Shown here: positions 44,914-56,043 of the stretch, in pieces
Position numbering within the stretch: the stretch's first letter is position 1
How the letters are laid out: each line of letters starts with the position of its first letter
Assembly (NCBI GenBank): GCA_003952965.2
Contig: CM025856.1
Span: 1,854,255 to 1,918,254 of the forward strand
Direction of reading: 5' to 3'
From: Morella rubra
Lineage: Eukaryota > Streptophyta > Magnoliopsida > Fagales > Myricaceae
DNA: 64,000 bases
Program-made: the position numbers and the translations under genes
Notes under the pieces: generated by a model
Seen by the model: the letters and a program-made list of their open reading frames with translations, nothing else
What the model was told of the DNA's origin: nothing
Databases searched by the model: none

Positions 44914-45506
44914 ATGGGAGTGATCGTTGTGAGCACCGAAAAGGCCTGGAAAGAGCAGCTTCAGAGGGCCAAGAGCGCCAAGACACCGGTTCCTCACTTA
45001 TACCCTCTATCAATACCTCTCTGTTCCTTGATTTGTCATGATATTATTTCATTCTCAACACTCTTAAACCGACGCAGACACTTGTTGAGTTCTTCTGCCA
45101 TAGCTGGGGTTCAGCCTCCAGCGACGCGGTACCGGTCGTAGCAGAACTGGCTTCGAAATACGCAGACGCAACGTTTCTCAAAGTGAATTTGGATGTGGAT
45201 GTACTGATGGTAAATATGCGACCTCAAAATTTCATGAAGAGAATTTCTCCCCCTAGAAATTGAAACCATTATAAATTATTATTAGTTATTTTGGCAGTGT
45301 CTTTCTCACAATTAATTTCTTGTTTGCAGGCGGTTGCTGAGGAATGGGCTGTGACGGCAACGCCAAGTTTCTTCTTCCTAAAAGAGGGCAATATAGTGGC
45401 CAAGGTTGCGGGATCAGAAGCTACAAAATTGCGAGAAGCAGCAGATAAGCACCTGCTTGTCCCTGGAATTTCCCGCAGATATAATGTGATACGATCTCAC
45501 AACTAG
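44914..45506 (+). CDS. B-type thioredoxin-like protein lacking both active-site cysteines
   Basis: Exons 44914-44988, 45078-45209 and 45330-45506 encode 127 aa with phase-0 GT..AG introns. Exon 1 is MGVIVVSTEKAWKEQLQRAK. Exon 2 has the usual VAELASKYADATFLKVN strand, and exon 3 keeps cis-proline P81 in TATPSFFFLKEG. Where its sisters have R-C-G-Y-C it has W35-G-S-A-S39, so both redox cysteines are replaced although the Trp before the site and P44 after it align with ordinary thioredoxins. One residue is gained before the site. The C-terminus (GISRRYNVIRSHN) differs from the sisters. The frame is fully open and the TATA box is intact, so it may make a redox-inactive protein acting by binding or chaperoning. 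It could also be an early pseudogene. It is the full-frame paralogue of the decayed 12917 copy. Confidence 0.6.
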
Positions 45507-45894
45507 ATGATAATCTTGTTCTGACTTTATTTTCTTTAATTTCACGTCCGAATAAGATCGGCATGCATGTTATCCGATCGTATTTGATTGCAAAAATGTT
45601 GTGATGTTGAAATTAGTGAAAAAGTGAAGAGAAAGATGATTTGAATGAATGTTTATATACTTAGGAAAAAAAAGAATGAATTGTTTATATTTATTTGGAG
45701 TGAAAAGTGATGTTTTGACGGGGGGAGAGAGAATTTTGGAGAGTTATTTTATCTCGGGAGCCTATTTGTCACTTTTTAATACCGCAAGGAATTTTAGGTG
45801 CAATTACTTCAAGATAAGAACTATAATTTACGTGTCATTACAATTGGCACTTGTATCAAATAATAACAAAAAAAAAGAAGAAGATAAAAATAGG

Positions 45895-46265
45895 ATATAT
45901 GTATTTTTTACCCTATCAATTATATAATGTTTGACACATTATAACCTAAATTATCCATTTTGACGCAATATTGCACCGTCCAATTACTACTGTTAGAACT
46001 TTTCATTATCCATCAAATTTTTTCGTCAAATTAGACAGAAATTGAATTTTCTTTTAACACTTGAAAATGAAAATAATGCATCTAATAACTCAATAAATTA
46101 ACAATACCCTCGATAATGACAATAATGCAAAGTGGGTGAGGGTATAATTATTATTTTAGTCTAGCGTGACAAAACATTTGACGGGGGTGAAATATTTGTA
46201 ATTTGAGAGAGTAATATGTCAAAGTGGATAATTTAAGGGTGCAATATATCAAAATTACTGTAGGA
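45895..46265. repeat. inverted-repeat (MITE-like) element
   Basis: The left end (CAATTATATAATGTTTGACACATT) and right end (GTGCAATATATCAAAATTACTG) pair imperfectly in reverse. Internal blocks such as TTATTTTAGTCTAG and ACATTTGACGGGGGTG match the 11200 and 42470 elements, so it is the same family. Confidence 0.5.
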
Positions 46266-46569
46266 GTACTCCCATTATGAGCGTGACCATAAGAGTACTT
46301 CTACTGTAGAATGTCCGATTTGAGCCAAAATTATTGTCCCACATATTTTCATTCCTTATCTATACAAATTTGGAAAAAGAAAGATGCCTTCCGACTAAGA
46401 AACCATATCAATGAGCTTCCTAGTTTCACATGTGTTGGGTACATGAAAATTTGGTATTGCATTTGAGAGTACCATAAATGTCGACATTGCTTAGAAATAG
46501 GGTAGAGAGTTCAACGAACAATGTATCTCTCATCTTCTGCCCATTGAAAATTGAAAATTCTAATTCCAT

Positions 46570-46855
46570 TAAGATAATATGAAGGTTATCCCTTCAATTA
46601 TAGGGATCTTGATACTTTACACTCTTATTTAATATTTTTTTAATTATATTACACCCTTTGATTATTGATTTCAAACATTTTATACTCTCTATTATAATAT
46701 TTTGTTAATTGTAATTTTAGAGGCAAAAAAAATTAATTTCGGTCAAAATTGACAAAAATTTTGACATAAGATGCAAATTGTTTGAAATTAATAGTTAGCA
46801 GTGCAATGTACCAAAACCGCCATAGTTGAAGGTGTAAAATATGTTTATCCCTAAT
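46570..46855. repeat. inverted-repeat (MITE-like) element
   Basis: GGTTATCCCTTCAATTATAG at the left is the approximate reverse complement of CATAGTTGAAGGTGTAAAATA at the right, over about 60 bases. It is distantly like the neighbouring element in layout. Confidence 0.5.
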
Positions 46856-47395
46856 ATCAATTTAATTTCTCATAAGAATATTGAATCATTTTCTTTTTTT
46901 TGAATTTTAGCATTATCCAATTTTTGGTCTACCGACGTGGCTAGCACCCATCTCCATTAGCAAGCTACACCGACTAGCTACAATTTTTTTAAATTCCCTG
47001 AAGTCTAGTCAATTTAATTTAATGCCAATAGATGGCCTTAGTCTTTGTGGCACATGCCCTTACTTGGCTCTCTTAGTAGGGTAGTCCCTTTTTCTTTTTC
47101 TTTTTTTGGGTTTAGGAATTGCATCTAGTCAATGTAAACTAATGTAACGTCAACTGGCCGGCCTAATTTATATACACATGGGCTTATTCTTGGTGGCACA
47201 TGCCTCAACATTGCGCTTCTAGTACTGAGCCAATGAAACGTTGAACAAAGGCATGATTAACGTTTCTGTAGAATTCTTTATTCTTTACGAAAGGTGCAAC
47301 TTTTTTTCTGTTTTTCAAGCCGACGTGCGAGATACTCCTCTACTAGTAGAAGTTTTAGTAGTTGCTTTACTAACCCTGTTGCTCATTTATAAAAG

Positions 47396-47404
47396 GAGGA
47401 GAGG
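47396..47404 (+). promoter_or_regulatory. TATA box of B-type gene 3
   Basis: TTTATAAAA then GGAGGAGAGG, about 75 bases before the start codon, in the same position as in the sister genes. Confidence 0.55.
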
Positions 47405-47476
47405 CGTTTCCTTTGGCGTGATAGCTGCTTTGATTTTCGATCAATCTTTTGGGAAAGAGAGATAAGTGTTTGAGAA

Positions 47477-48227
47477 ATGGGAGTGATCGCTGTGAACACT
47501 GAAAATGCCTGGAAAGAGCAGCTCCAGAGGGCCAAGGGCGCCAAGACACCGGTACTTCCTCACTTATACACTCTATAAATACCTCTCTATTCCTTATTCC
47601 TCCATTTATTTATGTTCTTGATTTGGTCATTGTTTTTGGCTTGTTGGTATATGGGATTATGAATATCGATCTAATAAATAAATTATAGGGAGTTTGACAA
47701 ATTATAGTACCCTAAACTATTTCATTTGAGACCATTATTTGCGTTATTTGGCGTGTCTTTGTTTACTTGTTTGATATTTGTCATTTCATTCTTAATATAT
47801 GGTCAACTCCTAAATCGATGCAGACAGTTGTTGAGTTCTGCACTAACAGGTGTGGGTACTGTCAAGATATGGAACCGGTGGTTGCAGAACTAGCTACGAA
47901 ATATGCAGACGCAACGTTTCTTAAAGTGGATCTGGATGTGAAAGTACTGGGGGTAAATATGTGACTTCAAAATTTCGGCAAGGAAATTTCTCTCCCAGAA
48001 ATTGAAAGCATCATAAATTATCAGAATTAGTTTTGGCAGTATCTTTTTCACAATTAATTTCTTGTTTGCAGGCGGTTGGTAAAGAATGGGGTGTGAAGGG
48101 AACGCCAAATTTCTTCTTCCTAAAAGAGGGCGATAAAGTGGCCAAGGTGGAGGGAGCGGAAGAAGCCGAAGTGCGGGAGACCGCAGACAAGCACTTGCTT
48201 GTCCCAGAAATTTCCTGGGATATGTGA
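47477..48227 (+). CDS. B-type thioredoxin h-like protein with CGYC site
   Basis: Exons 47477-47551, 47824-47952 and 48072-48227 encode 119 aa, a normal thioredoxin h length, with phase-0 GT..AG introns at the conserved h-type positions. Landmarks are MGVIAVNTENAWKEQLQRAK, TVVEF, the redox site C35-G-Y-C38, P43 in DMEPVVAELA, DATFLKVDLDV, cis-proline P80 in GTPNFFFLKEG and a helix AEVRETADKHL. C31 lies four residues before the site. The Trp that normally precedes the first Cys is Arg34, and Tyr replaces Pro inside the site, changes expected to make it more oxidising than CGPC; this is inference from general thioredoxin chemistry. There is no targeting peptide, so the cytosol is likely, with reduction by NADPH-thioredoxin reductase or glutathione possible. 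This is the best preserved B-type gene in the window. Confidence 0.75.
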
Positions 48228-49470
48228 TACGTACGTACGTTCTCAGCACTAGATGTTGTTCTTAGGTTATTTTCTTAAACTTCACGTACGTACCGCGTAC
48301 GTCTGAGTTGGACTTGGACCCTATCGGTGCTTCTGTTGGGAGAACATCAGCAAACCAGCTGGTCCTTTAAGATTTCTCATTATTTTTGCAGTTTAATAAC
48401 GATCTGTCTTGGTATATTGGTTACCAAAGGCTGAAAAGATGGGAATCATGTTATCCTGATATTGTTTGTAGTCTTTTTATTTCATGCAATTTATAAATTA
48501 TAGTTTACCCAAAAAAAATTTATAAATTATAAGCTTCCATCCTCTTAATTATATATATCGTATTTCTTAGCCTTTATAAACTCACTAGTCTTATTACTTA
48601 AGGTTACTAATTAATTACTCTATTTGTTGATAACTTCTCTCATATTCTTATGTTAAATGCTGATTACTTTGCTGAAATGAGAGACAACTAGGGGTGGGTG
48701 GCTCTTTGTTAATTTGACACTTACTGATCCTAAGGAATCAAATGCACCAGAATATAGGAGAGTTCTAAACCTAAATGTAGGGAGCCATCTAATCGCTTGA
48801 GTTTAATGTCCAAAAAATCTCATGTCAATAAGAGCACTAAGGTCCTATCCCTGTGTACAAAAAAATTAAGATAAAAATTTTATAAAGGCTTTCGAGGAAC
48901 AATCTGTGAGCTCAAATAAAATTAGGTAAATGCAAAAGAAATTAATCCATTTAGATCAGGGAGGTAGTAAGTAATGTTATTTTTATAGGAAAAAATGTAA
49001 ATCTATTCTTGTGCTTAATGAAACTTTTGAATCGAGGCCTCCACTTATTTTGCCATTATATATGGACTTAAAGCTTATATGTGGCACATTTTCAGACACA
49101 TCAGCTGCATATGTAGCCTTTTTTTATAAAGAAAAGAATTTACATGTAAATAAATAAAAAATGATAATATCAGATAAAATATAAAATTGATAATTAAATT
49201 AAAATATACTTTTTATTTACAGTGGCGCGATCTACCCACTCTGAGATCGGTCCCCTCGAAATAATTAGTACATATCTATTTTATTCCTCTTGTGAACGCG
49301 CTATATACCGCTGAGTATTGCCGTGATCAAACGATTCCTCTTAAGTCTTACCGATCGAAACAACCTTTTTTTTTTTTTTTTTTTTTACCCTATTACAAAC
49401 TTGGGTGAGATCGTGCCGTGCACAGGCTACTACTGGGTGGTAGTATTACTGTTCTACCAACCTTGCTGCA
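48228..49470. other. 3' flank of B-type gene 3, then A-block flank
   Basis: 48228-48950 is paralogous to 58558-59270 and carries no further exon. 48950-49260 is AT-rich. From about 49262 the upstream flank of an A-type gene resumes (TACATATCTATTTTATTCCT), with a T-run at 49367-49386. Confidence 0.5.
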
Positions 49471-49575
49471 TGCTTATTTATACACCGGAAGAGCCGTTTC
49501 ATTTTGTGTCACAAGCTCACAGCTTGTTTGTTTTCTGAGAAAATTATTTAGAGAAGAAAGAAGACAGTGTGAGAA

Positions 49576-49664
49576 GTGGGAGGGCAAGGATCCAGGTGCA
49601 CAGTTATCAACAATGGAACCAGTACATGCAGCAGTCCTGTTCCTGCGTTTGCAGTACCCCACCG
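49576..49664 (+). pseudogene. A-type thioredoxin-like relic (exon 1 only)
   Basis: The exon matches A-type exon 1 (QQWNQYMQQSCSCVC codons) behind an intact CTTATTTATACAC promoter core. The ATG reads GTG, one base is lost after GGGCAAG and three are gained before CCCCACCG. Exons 2 and 3 are absent: the intron ends near 49690 in unrelated sequence. It is dead. Confidence 0.85.
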
Positions 49665-49823
49665 GTGTCTCACATTTTCCATTACCAAGGCATTACGTTT
49701 GTTTGCATCAAATAATATTCGGATTACAGGAGAAGGATTCAATGATTGGGAAAGATTTTGCATGCCCCCATTTTGCTATGGGCAAAAGGACTCTGTTCAA
49801 CACAAAGAGAATGAACATGATTA

Positions 49824-49829
<6 letters not shown>

Positions 49830-49855
<26 letters not shown>

Positions 49856-49856
49856 T
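49830..49856. repeat. CT microsatellite
   Basis: About 13 CT units in unrelated filler sequence between the A-type relic and the LTR-like unit. Confidence 0.85.
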
Positions 49857-49898
49857 GCTTTCTCTCTTTCTTGAAAGAAAAGAAAAACAGTACATAAT

Positions 49899-50209
49899 TG
49901 AAACATAATGGAGAGAGGAGAAAAAGTAAGGAGAGATAGAGATTTAAGTGGTTTGGTCTAGAAGACCTATATCCACTGTAAAAGTCTTCTATGGCTATGT
50001 TTTGTATTATAAATCCAGATTACAAAGTTGAAGGTCTCTATTTATAGAGACAATACAAAGCATGATAGGAAAATATTTCTACATTTAAATTTGAATCTTA
50101 CATTTAAACTTGAATCTTCGTAACGATATCACATTTAAATTCAGATATTTGATATCATGAAAATGATAATATCATATCAAATCTTGTTGACATGATATTA
50201 TCTCTAACA
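49899..50209 (-). mobile_element. solo LTR-like unit, same family as 14034-14323
   Basis: On the minus strand it starts TGTTAGAGATAATATCATG at 50209 and ends near 49899 in TTATGTTTCA. Internal blocks (AGATTTGATATGATATTAT, CCACTTAAATCTC) match the 14034 unit. There is no internal region and no clear duplication. Confidence 0.55.
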
Positions 50210-52519
50210 TTTCTCTCTCTTTGCGCTTTTGAAAGCAAATCAATTCTTCCATGGGCTTCTCTATTTATGACTCTTTTTTGTTTTGATCGATCGGAACAAG
50301 AATTTAATTCATCTGTTTTTTTTCTGTCGATATTCTTGCACTACAAGAAATACCCACTACAGCCACGCCACAATCCGCGCTTCCTCTATTCTTGTCAATA
50401 AAGTGCGACAATCCTCCACGCTAATGTTTCTCCGTCGAAGCAAGGAGAAAATATTTTAACCCGAAATCACCACCGCGCATTGTGGTCGGGGATACACTGA
50501 AATTTTATTTACTGTAGCGGTCAACAAAAATGAAACGTCTCTCCCTAGTGTAGCTGCGGGGTGGGTGGTCGGGAAAGTTGTGACTAGCCTCACTACGCTT
50601 TGAAGCCGTCAGGAATGAAGTGCTACCCTTCGTCCACTTTTTTCTTGCCGCTTGAAGAACCCCGTCGACAGAAACTCATGTGATTCCCTGAGATTTGTGG
50701 CTCAACTAGTGTAGTTGTGGTTCCACAGATTTGCATTGAAGAATCAAAGAATAGGAAAAACGTTCCTTGCTTGGGAGGACATTTTACCCTTCTTTTGGGG
50801 TTGGGACGACAACTGTGTTCCACGCCAACAGGAAACCTATTGAATGTGACCCAACAATTTTCTTTGAGCAAATTACTAGTATACAATCGCTTGCTATTAT
50901 AAGTTAGTCGATGATTGGCCCCTTATATTCTTGGTCATTCCACAGAACGTGTGGTATGCAAGTCGTGTGCTGCGAGGCTGCTAAGTCTGGGAACTGAAGT
51001 GGCAGTACGTTGGGCATAGCAACAGAGTAAGGAGTTTTTCCGATGAGCATCACAATTCCTTTAGAATATTTATATCTTCTATATTGAATATAAAAAAATA
51101 CGAAGAAATGATATTGTGACTTTGATGCTGTATGTATGTGATTGAAGTTGCCAAAAATTACTTTGACAAAGAACATTGGGTTGCTCTGTTTCTTTTTCGA
51201 GAAGTGGCGGTATAACGCAGAGTAATTACTTGTCAAAACTACTGATAAGACGTAATGTTAATATTTAGCTAGTTCCCAAAAATGATTGCAATTACTTCAA
51301 ACTATAAATTTATTTGCACATATACCCATAAATTAAATTGGACTTTGATGTGCTGCTTGGTAAATGAAAAACAACTGTGGAATTCCTATCTTGCTGGTTC
51401 TCTTTTGTCCTTTGTCTTTGATTTTTGTATTTCTATTGTTGGTTGTTTGCTTCTGTTCTCTTGCAGATTATGGGTTAAGCGAAGGGTTGGACCTCCTTTT
51501 TCCTCTCCACTCCACTCAGTTAAGTCTTACTTGAGTTGAATTTGGTAGAACCTAAGTGGTCCTTTGGCTTTCTTTTGCACTATGTTGTCTTTTCAATGGG
51601 ACAAACATCAGATGCTAAAATGGAGGTAGTATCAGTTTTATCACAAGATTTTCTTTTCAAGAACTCAGGGTAATTTTGTTATTGTGCATGCAGCAAGTTC
51701 ATCAAACGCTTACGGAAATGGTATGTTGGCTCTCTTGTTTACTGTCTCGCTAAATGAGGTATGAATATATTGAAGTAGGAGGCTAATAGGCTAAGGCAGT
51801 TGTACTAGCTCATATTGAAGTTCTTCTGTTATAATTCTTTTGCTCTGTCATGCATGGACTAAACCTTCTAGAAGTTAGAAAAATGACCAAGAAATGATCT
51901 TAGGTTATTTAGTTGTTTTGATTTGAATGGTGAGGTTTTTGTTGACCAATAGAACACAACTTTAAATGCACAACAGACATAGGGCATGCCTCAAATTATA
52001 TTTTGGGGCTATTTCTTATGTTAGCGCCCCCCCGGTGAATTGATAATGCTCCTCTGTTGGAGACTTTGCTTTTTCTATTTGCTCATGTTAAAATTTGGAG
52101 ACTCCGTCAACAATACAAACAAAAAGTTCATCAAGCCCTTCTCCCAGGTGCTGCCAAATCTGATGTAATCATACAATCTCTTGGGCAATTAGCTCCTTTA
52201 TTGATACGCAGTCTCCTCGAGTAATCCTCTCTCTTGAGCAGGTGAAACGTATTCCAATAAGGTAATTCTGCTGAAACTAATGCAGACATACCTACATCCT
52301 TGAGAAAAATCTTTTTTTTTTTTTTTGTCGTTCTTTCTCTTGTCAGAAAAAAAGGCTTATGCCTAACATCATCTTTGGGCTGTTAGAAAGCACAGACTAA
52401 ATTAAAAACGACAACTTGGTTCTGAATTATCTTGCAATCGAAAGCATAAATTGTGTTTGCTTGTAAGTTTAATATTTTACACCACGCTTGATGCCATGAA
52501 TTACAAAAACTCTGTTTCA

Positions 52520-52990
52520 TCAGGACAAAAGAAATGCAAGACTTATGGAGGAAGTTTTTGTATACAATTGTTGAGCCCAGGAAGACCAAGAGAGGATGGT
52601 TGAGCAAGTTTGTTTACACTTCGGAAATAACCGAATTTGCCCTCTGAGGTGCCGCCACATTTGTGTTTGTGCTCAATTTTGGTGGTTGTACATTGATGGG
52701 GATCCCACTGGAGTTCAGGGAAGATCTTATTTGCAATTGCAACGTTGGAGATCCTTCAGGGGGCCATTTACAATCTTCATGACACGATCTCCATGATAGC
52801 TGAAACTAAAGTATCCCTTGATCGAATTGCATCCTTCCTTTGTCTTGATGACTTGCATATGATGTTATAGAGAAGCTTCCAAGAGGTAGCTCTGATAATG
52901 CAATAGAGATCATTGATGGCAATTTCTCTTGGGACTTATCTTCCTCTGATCGGACATTAAAAAATGGAAAGATAAAGATATAACAGAGTC
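52520..52990 (+). pseudogene. ABCC (MRP)-type ABC transporter fragment inside the CACTA element
   Basis: In shifting frames the strand reads GIPLESGKI-like, LFAIATLEILQ, AIYNLHDTISMIAETKVSLD and RIASFLCLDDL. This is the end of the first transmembrane domain and the linker before nucleotide-binding domain 1 of plant ABCC3-like vacuolar or membrane transporters, which export glutathione conjugates and similar anions. The upstream part (52540-52640) resembles the preceding KFVYTSE segment. Several frame changes and stops are present and no ATP-binding motif follows; the match ends in a T-run near 53020. It is a captured, non-functional piece. The intact donor gene is not in the window. Confidence 0.75.
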
Positions 52991-53639
52991 CTTGAAGGCT
53001 ATTCCTTTCTCCATCCACTTTTTTTTTTTTCTAAGCCTTGAATGTTGTTCCTTGAAGATATACAAAAATTACATGTAACCACAAATAAACCAATTCTAAA
53101 CAATAGCAAACTAGAGTGACCATCCATACAATAAGAAGGCTTTTGATGGTTATATTCTCCATTATAGCCCAACATAGGCATTTAATCGAACAGGCTGTGT
53201 GCCATTTACATGGATAACTTTGAATCTAAGGAACATAGTTGCGTTACCATGGGTTACATATGGTGCGCTAAGATTTAGCAACAATCACAGGAAAATTTGT
53301 ATTTTCGAGGTATGCATCAAACAAAGGATCGATTAGAGTGTAGCAATTGCACTCATGAATTATACCATTGGCTTTGAAGCTTAGAAACAAAAAATTGGCT
53401 TTGAAGAAAAAACGAGCAATATACAATTGATGACGTATAAGCAGCGGCCGCTTTTTTCTTACCAATAAATAACATTATAATCAAATATTTGAAGGGAAGA
53501 CATGTGCAGCCGCGCAAGATTCCACTAAATTTTGAATACTGCTTATTTCCCACCATTTTATTCTGAAAGCGCTCTGTATATTTTGTCTAACACAAAGTCT
53601 CGCCCATTTCTCTCTCAATGACTCAATCCTCTCCATTCC

Positions 53640-53830
53640 GACAATCATGGCCGTAGGCACTTCATGCAAACAGGGACAACAGATTGCTAGCCAAGAACTC
53701 AAAATTCGGGGCGCACTCGTGCTTTGCAGTTTCCTGTCCAACCTCAAACCATATCGCCAGTGTTGTCTGCCAAAGATCCCACATAACCCCAGAACAGCAT
53801 GCTACTGAAGCTTCAAGAAACGGTAAGGAA
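53640..53830 (+). other. exon-like stretch inside the CACTA element, donor unknown
   Basis: Open from about 53649 with a GTAAGG donor-like site at 53822. One frame (KNSKFGAHSCFAVSCPTSNH) is Ser/Cys-rich and resembles a plastid transit region. I do not recognise the protein. It may be a second captured fragment. Confidence 0.25.
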
Positions 53831-54695
53831 TTTAGCAAACCTGTATTTTCGCTTACCATTTTCTGTGTGTTTAGATTGGTTCCCATGAATGTTAGCCTCT
53901 ATATATGTAACGAAGTTTCTCCTTTATGTGGACAGCAACATCTATTAAGAAACGGGGTCTTGGAAAAGGCAAAAGGAACTATAGTTTAGAAGCTTCAAAA
54001 GCAGGTCGCAAAGCTGTGGCAATTTCTGCTGGCACAAAGGGACTATAAGTGACAAAGGAACATTGCTTTCATCAAGTTTTTGTATACAAAACTTTGCTTT
54101 TTTGTTATTGTGAGGCATGTTGCCTAAGAATAGTTTTTGATTGCTCACCATGGATATAAAAACTATGCTTACAGTTCATGGATTTATACATTGCCTTCGT
54201 CTCATTTTGCTTTCATAAGTCAACAATTTTCTGGCATGAGAGCAAAGCCTTGAAAATAATTACCCAAAAAAAATTAAAAAGAGCATTTTGATAACCAGAG
54301 CACCCAAAAACAAATAATAACAAAACGCAAATTGACAAGAGACGCAAGTGTTCTTGACGCACTGCATATCGTCGTTGAAGGATGAGGAATCCTTCACGCA
54401 TTGCCCATCGTCGGCGAAAGGTGAACAATCCTTGATGACTTCAACGTCGTAGGCTACGAGCAACAGTGACGATCCGTGCAAAATGAAGGACCCTTCTCCG
54501 ACGACTGGTCAACCCTTCTTCCGACGCCATTCAAGGTCATCACTTTGGTTGACGACGCGGTTGTGCTCTCTGCACGCGGCAACCTCGACCAAGGCTTGAC
54601 GACTGAAAGTCGTGGCTGAAGGGCTTTAGCGACGACTTTGTGCATTTTTGTGACGGAATGTCACGTCGGGTGAACCCGATTTTCTTGTAGTGTTG

Positions 54696-55213
54696 GGTAA
54701 ACTTGAGAATGGTATCCGGGTCTTGATTCCAGTGCATGTTATCCTATGGTTTGATGATGAGTAAATTTCTTCTCAATCGTTAATAATCAATTCCTCTGCT
54801 TGTGCTACGTGGGTCTTCACATTTGCACGAGTGCTTCTGTGGAAATTTTAGTTCCTCTCAATCAATATTAATCATTAATCATTAGTTTCTCTGACTTGCT
54901 ACTTCAACCTCACATCAATCCAGGTTCTAGTCAGCACAAATCATAGAGGCAACTATCTCAGATCAGCATTCCATTAGTAATGGCTATGAGTGCTTCTTGT
55001 GGAAGTTTTAGATAACTATACTATATATATGTGCTCTACGCTGTATGTGGACCCGATCACGCTTCCAAAGATTAGAGGCCACATTTGTTTCGTTGTCCAT
55101 TAAAATCGCAGGATTATTATTTACCCAAAAAAAAAAAATTTGCAGTATTATTATCCACGATACATTTTATCTTGAGAAACTCGCAAGTATATATATATAT
55201 AATAATGGCTAAT
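54696..55213. other. intergenic, no gene recognised
   Basis: AT-rich stretch between the CACTA and hAT elements with no exon or repeat ends visible. Confidence 0.4.
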
Positions 55214-55221
55214 CGTGTGGG

Positions 55222-56043
55222 CAGGGGTGGCTCTAAGATAATTGAGGCCTTAGGCAAAATTCTAAAATGAGGCCTTTTATAATGATTTATAAAATAATAT
55301 ATTTAAAAAATAAAATTTAGTTAAAACGTATACTTTTAATTTTTTTAGATGCAAAATTACTTGTCAAAGTGTTATATTCTAAATTTGTTATATAATATTG
55401 CTAATCCATTTAATCTTTCTTGAGTCATAATAAATTATTATAAAGAAACACCAATAAATGATAAGAATAAACAATGGAATAGTTGAGAGATAATTTTTAG
55501 GCATTTTTGGTACATAACAGATATTGTCTCACCTAAAATTTACCAGTTAAGGTGTTAAGCCCTTGTAAAGATAGATTTTTAGTTGTTAATTAAGGTTAAA
55601 GGAAAAATGTTAATCTAATATGAAAAGCTAATCTCAAGGAGATTTTATAGGAATTTTCATTAAAGAAATTGAATTAATTGGCTTGACTTTATATGGTTTA
55701 TTTGAATTAATTGCAATTATATCTTTAAATAATGAGATTTTATAAGGTTAAATGAAAACTTTACAAATACCATGAAAAGTTAATGCTCATTTAATCAAAG
55801 AGATTTAATAGGATCTTCAATCACCATTCTTTATTGAGGAGATTTGGCCTTAATTGACTAATGTTTCAAGGAGATTTAATAGGCCTCTTAAATCAATATA
55901 TCACACTGTTTAGATTTTTAATAGGATCAATATAGTTTTTAACACCAAAAATATACCATTAAAGAAAATTTTAATTTTGGGACCTCCTAAATTTGGAGGC
56001 TTTAGGCAACCGCCTATGCTGCCTATAGTTGGAGCCGCCCCTG
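55222..56043. mobile_element. non-autonomous hAT transposon, 822 bp
   Basis: The ends CAGGGGTGGCTCTAA and TTGGAGCCGCCCCTG are imperfect inverted repeats of the hAT type. Flanking 8-mers CGTGTGGG (55214-55221) and CGTGTTGG (56044-56051) match at seven of eight positions, the 8-bp duplication of this superfamily. The AT-rich interior has no transposase, only repeated AGGAGATTTTATAGG-like motifs. Confidence 0.85.

Larger units (their letters stand above)
40113..45560 (+). repeat. segmental duplication, copy 2
   Basis: Collinear with 8873-13560. It is longer because it has gained the small inverted-repeat element at 43002-43247, a CA microsatellite, and a 327-bp tandem duplication at 43945-44590. 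Left of 40113 the sequence is ordinary block flank, so this copy shows what probably lies under the end of the gap. Confidence 0.85.
46880..48950 (+). repeat. B-type block, copy paired with 56900-59270
   Basis: Promoter, gene, and about 700 bases of 3' flank (to ATTAGGTAAAT) are collinear with the block around the B-type gene at 57791. Similarity is high but clearly lower than between the A blocks. Confidence 0.7.
50339..54692. mobile_element. non-autonomous CACTA transposon carrying host-gene fragments
   Basis: CACTACAAGAAA at 50339-50350 is matched by TTTCTTGTAGTG at 54681-54692. A 3-bp duplication TTG flanks it at 50336-50338 and 54693-54695. The subterminal sequence is rich in CGACG-type motifs and quite unlike the first CACTA element. 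No transposase is recognisable in 4,354 bp. The interior holds a degraded ABCC-transporter fragment (about 52520-52990) and other exon-like pieces, which points to gene capture by the element. Confidence 0.85.

Noticed and set aside
49418-49897. 159-codon plus-strand open frame
   Set aside because: It runs out of frame through the A-type exon-1 relic and a CT microsatellite; the Ser-Leu tail is the microsatellite.
54213-54737. Several minus-strand open frames near the right end of the second CACTA element
   Set aside because: They overlap each other in different frames inside the subterminal CGACG-rich repeats; no protein features.
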